Virus record (IMG/VR): IMGVR_UViG_3300025362_000007
Span: 1-64,000 of that record
DNA from: a virus
Reading direction: 5' to 3' (one strand)
Length of the DNA stretch: 64,000 nt
A program made the translations under genes and the position numbers. Under the pieces are notes generated by a model. That model had not been told where the DNA came from. It searched no databases and was given only the letters and a program-made list of their open reading frames with translations. Shown here one piece after another: positions 56,673 to 64,000 of the stretch (within the stretch, counting starts at the first letter, position 1; the number at the start of each line of letters is the position of its first letter).

Positions 56673-57635
56673 TTAAATCAATACAATAGCGTATTCCCCG
56701 CTTGATGCCCCGACAACGACCTTGCCTACAACTAGTTTTTGTGCGTCCTCAGTAGCAGCGACATCTAAGTCAAGATTGACTGTAGAAGCAACTCCCCCCA
56801 CCATAAGTGTATTAATTTTATAACTAAGCGCACTAAGAGCAACTTCTGTAGTCCCATTTAATGTAAGTACTAAATTGGTTTCATCAGCACCATCAGTAGC
56901 TTCATGCACAATAACAACATCAGTTGTTGAAGCACCATCTGCTACAAGTGTAGCTATTTTATTATAAGCATAACCATCAGTAATAGTTTCAATACCAGCA
57001 GACAATACTCCTGATGCTAAAGTTACAAGTGTGGCTGATGCTGATGCTTCTGATACAGTTATAATGCCAGAACAAACCGCATCAATAGTAATACCCGAAA
57101 CAGTAGACCACAGTGCCGAAGCAGTGTCCACCTCAGTAGTACCATTAACAGCAAGCTCCTCAGTGATATAATCACCAGATGAATCAACCCCATACAAAGT
57201 AACCGTTTGGGAAGTATCAAGCGCACTATCCGAAACTATAGTAACAGTGTCAGTACTTGGTTGATTTGCGATAGTGAAATCTCCACCATCAACAGAAGCA
57301 ATTTCAGTACTAATTAAATCAGAATCGATAAGCGCAATAGCTTTACCATTAGTGCCAGCTTTCACTTTTTGTCCAGCAACTAATGCTGTTCCAGCTTCTA
57401 CATATACAAGCCCAGTTTCAATATCAAACATATCATCAATTGCCCGAACTCCATTTTGATTTGCCCCAATTACTCTAGCCGAATTAACTGATGCCTGTTG
57501 AATATTTCCTGTAGAAGCATTTCTTTCGACAAGACGATTGCTATTGATAATAGCATCGGCTTCTAATCTAGTAATGAATTTTGATGTAAGTGTTTCCCTA
57601 ATTGCGGGATTTTTTACAGCATACTTTTTTAACAT
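56673..57635 (-). CDS. Capsid decoration-like protein
   Basis: 320 residues from MLKKYAVKNPAIRETLTSKF, chosen for AGGAG upstream. Residues about 70-110 (VYVEAGTALVAGQKVKAGTN) recall decoration or structural beta domains. The rest consists of Ser/Thr/Val strands in repeated Ig-like units. It follows the major capsid gene with a hairpin between them, so it may decorate the capsid surface. Confidence 0.55.
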   Translation of the reverse strand: MLKKYAVKNPAIRETLTSKFITRLEADAIINSNRLVERNASTGNIQQASVNSARVIGANQNGVRAIDDMFDIETGLVYVEAGTALVAGQKVKAGTNGKAIALIDSDLISTEIASVDGGDFTIANQPSTDTVTIVSDSALDTSQTVTLYGVDSSGDYITEELAVNGTTEVDTASALWSTVSGITIDAVCSGIITVSEASASATLVTLASGVLSAGIETITDGYAYNKIATLVADGASTTDVVIVHEATDGADETNLVLTLNGTTEVALSALSYKINTLMVGGVASTVNLDLDVAATEDAQKLVVGKVVVGASSGEYAIVLI

Positions 57636-57657
57636 AATTTTCTCTCCTATAAATGTA

Positions 57658-57677
57658 GTGGGGGTTTTACGCCCCAC
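57658..57677 (-). other. GC-rich hairpin between capsid and decoration genes
   Basis: On the minus strand GTGGGG pairs with CCCCAC around a short loop, with no T run. Probably an mRNA-stability or partial terminator element behind the highly expressed capsid gene. Confidence 0.4.
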
Positions 57678-57697
57678 ATTTGTTCCATTTACCTAAT

Positions 57698-58726
57698 TTA
57701 CACTAATGTGCTTCTACGAAGCCCTGAAATTTTACCGTGCATTTTTTGGTGTGAATAGTCCACGCCCATATGCCCAAGGAATTGTCCTTTCATAGCTGCA
57801 CCACTTTTTGCTAAATCTTCATAAAGCAATAAGCCCTGATTACCAAGGTCGGTAACAACAGAGTTGAATACAGGTCTGATTGCATCCATAGAAGCAAAGA
57901 GAATAGTATCCGTACCAGCACCAGTGACATTTACCATTGGTTCGTACACAACACCAACAGGCCCAAAGTCAGTTAAAATAACATCAATCTTAACTCCACC
58001 AATATCCCAAGCAGTAGGTTGATTACCAAAAATCTTACTTATATTTTGTTTCTGTGTTGCAGGAACAAATAAAAGTGGTGTGTTTTGGAAAGCCATGTTG
58101 TTAGTACCTTCTGCCATTGTTCGGAAAAGCTCTTGTAAAAGTGCTTCACTTAATTCTGCACTTGCGGCAGCAATAGCATTGGTTGTAGCCGCAGTAGAAA
58201 CCCCACGGGAAAGAGATGAGACATCAGTACCAGTAGACATTTGGTATACCCCATTGATACAAGCATAGTTATAGTCTCTCGCAATTTTTTGTAAGATGTA
58301 TGCTTTGCGTTCAGCGATTAAACCTTGAACTGCTCCACCCTCTGGTGCAATATAACCAACCCCACCATGAACAATACCAGTAGCTAAACGAGCATCAGTT
58401 GAAAGTTTCTTATAGGAAATATTCACTGCTTCTTGATAGATACCTACAGCATTTCTCTGTTGGTCATACACAGGAGAAGTAGCCCCGGGAGCAGTATAAG
58501 AATCTGTCTCGTCAATGTCTGGCTGTGCAGCCGCAGGGAAATCGTATTCATTTGTCATGACAAAATCAAAATCGTGTACAATTCTCATGTTAGCAGCATT
58601 AAGCCCACCCATGAGTGTGAGGAAAGGTGTCCCTGTTCCTTTACCTTGTACTGCGTTTGCTGTCCATAATTGCCCTTCATAATGTGGGCTATTCCAATAA
58701 TTTGTAATTCCTGTAATTTGTGACAT
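57698..58726 (-). CDS. Major capsid protein, SU10-like HK97 fold
   Basis: 342 residues. PFLTLMGGLNAANMRIVHDF, then FDFVMTNEYDFPAAAQPDI, ERKAYILQKIARDYNYACIN and a C-terminal FLGHMGVDYSHQKMHGKISG are typical of the SU10/DUF5309-type major capsid family with HK97 fold. Flanked by scaffold and decoration genes. No N-terminal prohead-protease delta domain is obvious, agreeing with a separate scaffold. Confidence 0.85.
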   Translation of the reverse strand: MSQITGITNYWNSPHYEGQLWTANAVQGKGTGTPFLTLMGGLNAANMRIVHDFDFVMTNEYDFPAAAQPDIDETDSYTAPGATSPVYDQQRNAVGIYQEAVNISYKKLSTDARLATGIVHGGVGYIAPEGGAVQGLIAERKAYILQKIARDYNYACINGVYQMSTGTDVSSLSRGVSTAATTNAIAAASAELSEALLQELFRTMAEGTNNMAFQNTPLLFVPATQKQNISKIFGNQPTAWDIGGVKIDVILTDFGPVGVVYEPMVNVTGAGTDTILFASMDAIRPVFNSVVTDLGNQGLLLYEDLAKSGAAMKGQFLGHMGVDYSHQKMHGKISGLRRSTLV

Positions 58727-58756
58727 AAATGTCCTCCATTAAAAATCAAGCTGTTT

Positions 58757-59632
58757 TTATTTTTCAGCATGCATTTTTGCTAATTTTTCTGACAGGATTA
58801 GTCTATCTTTTAATGTAATTTTAGGATCATCCAATTGTGCAATCAATTTATCTTTTACACTTGGCCCAGCATTCGAGTTAGCCCCAGCACTACCACCACC
58901 ACTATTATCCGCAGATAAAATGTATTTTTGGTGTTTTGCATCACTAGCCCACGCATCCCAATACTTACTTAAAGGAATAGAATCTTTCCCCTCTTCCTTG
59001 AAAACAACTGTAAAGTTATCCCCATCCGTTTCTGCAATTTCGGCTCTGCCTAAATTAGCTTGCAGGATTAATGACTTATCTTCTGGATTCACATTAATTC
59101 TGGCGAGTTCGTTTTCTACAGCTTCTTTTTTAAGTTTACTAAAATACTTACCTTTGTAAGTTCCAACAGCCGTAACTAACTTCTCTAATTCTGCTTCTAA
59201 AGGTTTTTTGTCCTCTAAAAACTTTGCTTCAAACTCTTTCTCTTTCTCTGCTATCTCAGAAGCATGTCTAGATTTAAGTTTATCAATATCAAAACCACCA
59301 TCGTTTTCCTTAATAACTTCTTTCAAAGAAGTAAGTTCCTCAACAGCAGCATTATATTTTGTTACAATGTTCTGGTCAACTTTCCCCCACTTTTCTTCCA
59401 TTGAAGTTTTGTAGGTAGCAAAATCTTCTACTGCTTTCAATTTCTCCTGTTTGATTGTATCTCTATTCTGTAAGATACCTTCGTTTGCTTTATAAAAATT
59501 CTCTGTAAATTCATCATAATCAAATGTTACTTTAGAATCTTCTGGTAATGCACCGTTAATGCTGTCTGCAAATCCCTTCATTTGTAGTAAAAACTTTTGC
59601 ACACTTTTTACATCACTTAAATCATACTTCAT
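58757..59632 (-). CDS. Capsid scaffolding protein
   Basis: 291 residues, highly charged and helical from about 60 to 190 (KEVIKENDGGFDIDKLKSRH and EIAEKEKEFEAKFLEDKKPL). A Gly/Ser/Ala/Asn linker (about 245-258) precedes a basic C-terminal helix that would contact the capsid protein. Its position between portal and capsid genes and its composition identify it. Confidence 0.78.
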   Translation of the reverse strand: MKYDLSDVKSVQKFLLQMKGFADSINGALPEDSKVTFDYDEFTENFYKANEGILQNRDTIKQEKLKAVEDFATYKTSMEEKWGKVDQNIVTKYNAAVEELTSLKEVIKENDGGFDIDKLKSRHASEIAEKEKEFEAKFLEDKKPLEAELEKLVTAVGTYKGKYFSKLKKEAVENELARINVNPEDKSLILQANLGRAEIAETDGDNFTVVFKEEGKDSIPLSKYWDAWASDAKHQKYILSADNSGGGSAGANSNAGPSVKDKLIAQLDDPKITLKDRLILSEKLAKMHAEK

Positions 59633-59664
59633 AATTTAAACCTCCAAGGTTTTATTTCTTGCTT

Positions 59665-59693
59665 ATATTAACACTTTTACCATAATGTGTCAA
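59665..59693 (-). promoter_or_regulatory. Strong minus-strand promoter for scaffold and capsid genes
   Basis: On the minus strand TTGACA (59693-59688), 17 bp, TAATAT (59670-59665), lying in the gap between portal and scaffold genes. Confidence 0.75.
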
Positions 59694-59698
59694 TATAG

Positions 59699-61315
59699 CT
59701 ATTCTTCTATTTGTTTAGTAGCATCAATTTGTAGTGGATTTGGCACTACAGCGTCTACTTCTGCTTTCTTTTTTATATCTTCGTCTGCTTCCTCTATAAT
59801 CTTTGCATCTTTCTTATTAACATATATTGGTGAACTTTTAGAAACAACCATCTTTCTTCCTTTCTTAATCAAAGCTAGTTCCTCTTCTAACGATCTAGTT
59901 GCGGAGGCTAATTCCCCTCGTTGCATTGCCCAATAATATGTTTCATGACTAATATTACCAGCTTGCAATTCTTTACCCATAGCAATAAGTGTATTAGCAT
60001 CCATGATAATTGGTGAAAAGTCTTTATTAATGTGTACAGTAATACTGTTGGTTTTAGCTCCCCTCCAATCTGCAATTATTTTTATTGCTGTTTCTGCAAC
60101 TCCTTCAATAGTAGTGGCTACATCAGATAATATCCCTTGTTCCCCAGCCCTATGAATTAATGCTGCTTCACCTGATTCTGCTTTACCAGCAGTTGTCGCT
60201 AATATCTTAGTACCCAGCACTGCCATTAAATTCTCTTTAGAATCTAATGCTTCTTTTATAGCATCGAGGCCTCTACCTTCATATTCCAAATATTTTGCCG
60301 TACCCCCTGGAGCTATAATTATTCCCCTAGAACTACCAATAGCAATTTCTTGTGCTTCATCGGGCAAGCCACTAAATACAGCTGTGGGTGATGCTGTCCA
60401 TGCGATAGCTTTTTCATAAAATGCTGTATCTCTATAGTGAGCTAAGTTGACATTTACTAAATCCTCTATAATAGATTTACTTAACGTCCACGTAACTCCT
60501 TGGGCTGTAACAGGTATAAAAGGAATTTGTGTTAGCTTTTCTCCATTCTTTCGGGGATACACAATCTTTTTAATTTCATTAGCCGACCCTCTATTCATTC
60601 CTTCGGTTATAGCAACTGGTTCAACTATTATTTGTCTATAGTACCCATACTCGTCTAACTCTAATACTCTATAAGTAGTTTTTGCTACTGGTGTAAAAGA
60701 ATCAATACGCACATAATCAATTTCCCGCAATATTACAAGACTAGTTACTATCTTATTGTTTACTCTAGTTTCTTCCCAATTTATAATACTCTCCGCAGGG
60801 TACATTGTTGCATAAGGAGAAAAATTATATTTCTTCTCGTCTGCTTTAGTAAATGGGCTACCACTGTCTCTATATGGATAGTCAATAAAAATACCAACTC
60901 TATTAGTGGTAATTACTTCGGTTTCAACTTGCTCTAAAAACGTATTTATAGATTCCCCTTTAATAGTAAAATTACTTTTTAAATCTTCTATCTCTTTTGG
61001 CAAATCTACTATGGGTGATTTTCTGTTCAAGAGCCCTCTATAGGCTTCAACAGTCCGTCCTGTAGCATTAAACAACATTGCATACTCTACAAACTGTTTA
61101 TAGTCTCTGTTGCCTTCCTCGTCATATGCGTGCCCACCAAGTCTAGCTAAATACTTTTCTCTTTTAGCAAGGGTTTTTAATTCGGTTTCCCCCATTAATA
61201 TATCACGGGCTTTACTCCATAAAGGAGAATACTTATCGTATTCAGGGTGAGTGTACTCTATGCCATTTATATATTTTTTTCCCTTCATCTCTTTTATATA
61301 GTTTGTTATAGCCAA
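59699..61315 (-). CDS. Portal protein, DUF4055 family
   Basis: 538 residues. It opens YINGIEYTHPEYDKYSPLWS with KARDILMGE, then RLGGHAYDEEGNRDYKQFVE, GLLNRKSP and TNRVGIFIDYP, the DUF4055 portal arrangement. Later VNLAHYRDTAFYEKAIAWTA and the long C-terminal helix follow. It forms the dodecameric vertex for DNA entry. It lies 10 bp after the large terminase. Confidence 0.82.
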   Translation of the reverse strand: MAITNYIKEMKGKKYINGIEYTHPEYDKYSPLWSKARDILMGETELKTLAKREKYLARLGGHAYDEEGNRDYKQFVEYAMLFNATGRTVEAYRGLLNRKSPIVDLPKEIEDLKSNFTIKGESINTFLEQVETEVITTNRVGIFIDYPYRDSGSPFTKADEKKYNFSPYATMYPAESIINWEETRVNNKIVTSLVILREIDYVRIDSFTPVAKTTYRVLELDEYGYYRQIIVEPVAITEGMNRGSANEIKKIVYPRKNGEKLTQIPFIPVTAQGVTWTLSKSIIEDLVNVNLAHYRDTAFYEKAIAWTASPTAVFSGLPDEAQEIAIGSSRGIIIAPGGTAKYLEYEGRGLDAIKEALDSKENLMAVLGTKILATTAGKAESGEAALIHRAGEQGILSDVATTIEGVAETAIKIIADWRGAKTNSITVHINKDFSPIIMDANTLIAMGKELQAGNISHETYYWAMQRGELASATRSLEEELALIKKGRKMVVSKSSPIYVNKKDAKIIEEADEDIKKKAEVDAVVPNPLQIDATKQIEE

Positions 61316-61325
61316 AACACGCTCC

Positions 61326-63818
61326 TTATGATAATACTGTTCGTATTTTTCGAGAGCGATGCACTTTATGCACTACTCTATATTTGATTTCATCGACAAC
61401 GTGATCCTCTTGTTCTTTAGCTATTTCTTCAATCCTATTCTCATCTCTCATAATTATAGGCAAAGTTCTAGCTACATGCACATTCGTATTGAAAAAAAAG
61501 ATACACTTCCTGTCCATATTAGGATAATTCAAAGAATTTTTCAAGTGAGTCCTCACCATCTCCCATCCTATTACATTAGAACCAGCTCCCTTTGATGCTT
61601 TTGTAAACACATCAAACAGTTTGTATGACTCTTTTCCATAGTAGCCAGCGTTAACTTCTTGTGCAATAGACATATATGAAGAATCATATTTTGGATTCTT
61701 ATTCCATAACTGTGTATCGGCTGGCCCAGGATATACTTTGTGGATATTTTTAAATACAGGGTTGCTCTCTTCCATCTGCTTAACTCCGTGTCCTACTTCA
61801 TATCCAGTGAGGCCACACCCTTCATTCTCTTCACCATTCCAACCATACCATTCTGCTATTCTAAATAAAATACCAGCAGGATATGTGTATTTACTACCAT
61901 CTTTCAGGGTAACTTCTGTACCATCACTTTCTGCGTACCAACCAATAGAGAACGGAGCAGAAGAACCCCAATCGAGTGCTCTATCAACATACCAAGAAGA
62001 AGGTATTTCAAAAGGCTCAATCATGTGTACTTTTTCGTCCCACACATCATCAAACATCCCCCCTGCTATAGCATCCCAATCTCCTTCTAATAGCATTTTA
62101 GCTGTAGCAGCATTTCCAACACCCATAACTCTGCCTTCATACTCTTCTTTGTCAATAGAAGGATTATCGTCTAATGTAGCAGGAATAAATTGTCGCAACA
62201 TACCCCCCATAGTCTTAGGCATCTTTACAATAGTAAGTGGGGGAGCTACTTTTACAAACTCTTTTCTTATTTTTGAATGAGATATACCTCCTGGGTTAGT
62301 GCCTAAAAGTATACGGGGAAAGAAATTCTCCCCCCATTTTTGTCTAAAAGCCAAAGGTGGTTGCCATGTTTTAGGTGTACGAACACGAGTACGGAGATAT
62401 GTATATTTACTCCACGTAAAGTGTGTGGCCTCATCTATCATCAAAGCATCCATCTCAGCCCCTTGATACTTGTACTTATCTTTCTCATACAAACAGTGAC
62501 AGAGGTGAATAATACTTCCTCCCATATAGCCCCCACGAGGCCCATTCTTAAACTGAATCTGATAGTCAGAGTTATTTATCTTTACAAATTTATCATCCAC
62601 AGCATCACCCAGTAGTTCATGGAATGACCCTTTACCTGTCATATGATTATCTTCCAATTCTTTACGAGTTAAACGAAACAAATATATTTGTGCTCCTGGA
62701 GCTTCCATAGCCCATGTAATTGCAGCCACACGCATAAGAAAACTATTGTGTGTGGGAACTAATTCCTTACCTGCTAAGTATGTATGATTAGGGCTATCTA
62801 CCTGAATACACTGCTTTGCTCTCGCTGGTATTCTGCGTATAGCCTTAATATAGTATCTACTATTTTTTTCTGTACGCTTCTTCTCAGGTAGTTTGTCTTG
62901 CTCTAATTTTATTCTAGAAAATTCTTTTGTGCCCTCAAATCTTACCCGTACTTCATACTCCCCTTTGTAGTTATTGAACTCAAACTCATTATGTGAACTT
63001 GTAATAGCACTACGTATCCCTAAAGAACGAACTAGTTCAACTATATCTTCGGCAAACTTCTGTGTTCTACAGTGGATACCTATTCTACTTTGTTTTAATT
63101 CAGGGCTACCTGATATATCTATAATCCCTTGAAGAACAGAAAGCCTTTGTTCTCTATCCCCATACTTATACATATCGGGAATTACTTTGTTATCTTCGGA
63201 CAAACCTACTAAAGCTATGTGCTCATAGAAGTCCTTTGGGTTGGTATATTTCCCACCACAATAATCAGCTAATTGCCAAGTACTTCCCATAGCACTTGCT
63301 TGTTGTACCATGAGATCCTTTTTACGTTTTTTTAAAAACCCACCATTACAAAACATCCCTACTAAGTAGGGGTCAACTGGAAAATCTTTTGTTGGAAAAT
63401 TTAAAAAAGGTGCTCCCTTAACTATAAACTTACTTCTATGAGTATCTGTAAACAACCCTTCTCTAAGTAACTGCTCTGTGGTCAATAAAGCATTACGCCT
63501 TCCTAACCGTCTTTCAACAAGCCACCCATGCCTGCCATCGCATACTAACGTAGTACCACGATTAAATTCTACCTCATAAGTTTTGGATTTTGTATTTATA
63601 GCACTTTTTGCTAGTACATTGCATAAATTACCATTTCCCCCAAATACTTTATCCCCTACTTCTAAAGTTTCCATTGTTTTCCAACAAGTATCAGTGAGTA
63701 TTGGTGTGTGTATGTCTAATGCTTTTCCCCCACCTACAGCCCCACCATACAATATTTCATTCGCAGGGGAGGTAAGTGCAATTATTTGCTTGGGGTGAAG
63801 TTCAATATTTAGTGCCAT
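61326..63818 (-). CDS. terL: Terminase large subunit, intein-containing
   Basis: 830-residue precursor, 504 after removal of the intein at 33-358. The rejoined N-terminus reads ILYGGAVGGGKSFLMRV, a complete Walker A. Walker B is DALMIDEATHF. The C-terminal RNase-H-like nuclease shows VDRALDWGSSAPFSIGWYAE (first Asp) and VYPGPADTQLW (second), with a late acidic residue expected near the DRKCIFFF region. It powers DNA packaging and cuts concatemers. Packaging depends on splicing, since the intein interrupts the ATP-binding loop. Confidence 0.92.
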   Translation of the reverse strand: MALNIELHPKQIIALTSPANEILYGGAVGGGKALDIHTPILTDTCWKTMETLEVGDKVFGGNGNLCNVLAKSAINTKSKTYEVEFNRGTTLVCDGRHGWLVERRLGRRNALLTTEQLLREGLFTDTHRSKFIVKGAPFLNFPTKDFPVDPYLVGMFCNGGFLKKRKKDLMVQQASAMGSTWQLADYCGGKYTNPKDFYEHIALVGLSEDNKVIPDMYKYGDREQRLSVLQGIIDISGSPELKQSRIGIHCRTQKFAEDIVELVRSLGIRSAITSSHNEFEFNNYKGEYEVRVRFEGTKEFSRIKLEQDKLPEKKRTEKNSRYYIKAIRRIPARAKQCIQVDSPNHTYLAGKELVPTHNSFLMRVAAITWAMEAPGAQIYLFRLTRKELEDNHMTGKGSFHELLGDAVDDKFVKINNSDYQIQFKNGPRGGYMGGSIIHLCHCLYEKDKYKYQGAEMDALMIDEATHFTWSKYTYLRTRVRTPKTWQPPLAFRQKWGENFFPRILLGTNPGGISHSKIRKEFVKVAPPLTIVKMPKTMGGMLRQFIPATLDDNPSIDKEEYEGRVMGVGNAATAKMLLEGDWDAIAGGMFDDVWDEKVHMIEPFEIPSSWYVDRALDWGSSAPFSIGWYAESDGTEVTLKDGSKYTYPAGILFRIAEWYGWNGEENEGCGLTGYEVGHGVKQMEESNPVFKNIHKVYPGPADTQLWNKNPKYDSSYMSIAQEVNAGYYGKESYKLFDVFTKASKGAGSNVIGWEMVRTHLKNSLNYPNMDRKCIFFFNTNVHVARTLPIIMRDENRIEEIAKEQEDHVVDEIKYRVVHKVHRSRKIRTVLS
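62745..63722 (-). other. Class 3-like intein in TerL Walker A with degenerate endonuclease
   Basis: Residues 33-358 (326 aa), ALDIHTPILT to LVPTHN, with Ser at +1. Residue 1 is Ala rather than Cys or Ser. The W-C-T set of class 3 inteins can be read: HGWLV in block B, RAKQCIQVDSPNHTYL in block F, and VPTHN in block G. LAGLIDADG-like helices are YLVGMFCNGGF and VLQGIIDISGS; the first lacks its catalytic Asp (CNGG for GDG), so the endonuclease is probably inactive. Confidence 0.85.
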
Positions 63819-63830
63819 ATACTTTTATCC

Positions 63831-64000
63831 TTATTTCTTTGCTTCAATAACGTCCTGATAATCCTTGATTTCGTAAATCTGCTTTACTTCCCGTTGGTGC
63901 ACATTGAGATTAACTATAAAGCTACTAGCTTCCCCATCAGCTTCTTTTGGTGAATAGGCTAATAACTCTTTTAGCGCTTGGGCTCTGTTAGCTAAGTCTA
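63831..64000 (-). CDS. Terminase small subunit (3' part, cut by window end)
   Basis: The last 56 or so codons read DLANRAQALKELLAYSPKEA and on through VHQREVKQIYEIKDYQDVIE, ending AKK. The position upstream of terL and the helical charged tail fit TerS. The start lies beyond position 64000. Confidence 0.6.
   Translation of the reverse strand, partial: DLANRAQALKELLAYSPKEADGEASSFIVNLNVHQREVKQIYEIKDYQDVIEAKK

Noticed and set aside
1-64000. CRISPR arrays, and an integrase/repressor lysogeny module.
   Set aside because: No regularly spaced direct repeats and no tyrosine or large serine integrase were found; the only serine recombinase is the IS607 transposase.

Overview
This window is part of the genome of a tailed double-stranded DNA phage (Caudoviricetes) with a lambda-style siphovirus tail module. 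The DNA is AT-rich. Genes are packed in strings with ATGA or TAATG junctions, most ribosome binding sites are AGGAG-like, and many promoters match the bacterial housekeeping consensus (TTGACA, 17 bp, TATAAT-like). No phage RNA polymerase is seen. TGA is an ordinary stop, so the bacterial code applies. The host cannot be fixed from sequence. A secreted beta-rich protein at 19002-19538 has a look I associate with spirochaetes, which is a weak hint; Bacillota remain possible.

Layout. From 1 to about 38 kb genes read on the plus strand. 352-12 kb holds a class II ribonucleotide reductase with an intein, a DnaB-like helicase, a probable sliding clamp, and a uracil-DNA-glycosylase-like/family A DNA polymerase fusion with a mini-intein, then a PAPS-reductase-like protein, a phosphatase and a ThyX-like protein. 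11.7-16.6 kb holds four intact DNA methyltransferase-type genes and a dNMP kinase. 16.6-24.5 kb is the accessory and RNA region: a roughly 475-nt structured RNA with its own promoter, small zinc-ribbon and HTH genes, a tRNA array in which several members have intact acceptor and T arms but abnormal anticodon regions, an IS607-type transposon with TnpB, and a 79-nt RNA that looks like a tmRNA stripped of its tag-coding body. 25-38 kb carries the clamp loader, a Dda/RecD2-like helicase, an SSB-like protein, a broken methyltransferase, a RecA/UvsX-like recombinase, a resolvase-like nuclease, an SbcC/Rad50 homologue split over two genes around SbcD, and MazG.

From 64 kb back to 38 kb the minus strand carries morphogenesis genes in lambda-like order: small terminase (partial), large terminase (with an intein in its Walker A), portal, scaffold, major capsid, decoration-like protein, head-tail connectors, tail tube, G/GT chaperones with a -1 frameshift site, tape measure, M-, L-, K- and J-like tail-tip proteins, fibre, fibre-assembly protein and two small membrane proteins that may act in lysis. 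The two transcription domains converge and overlap by 23 bp at 37989-38011.

Together the genes describe a phage with a largely self-sufficient replisome (helicase, clamp, loader, polymerase, SSB), its own recombination machinery, nucleotide-pool enzymes and heavy investment in DNA methylation and translation-related RNAs. The least expected content is RNA: the large structured RNA, the tRNA-like genes with insertions in the anticodon region, and the tmRNA-like RNA without a reading frame.
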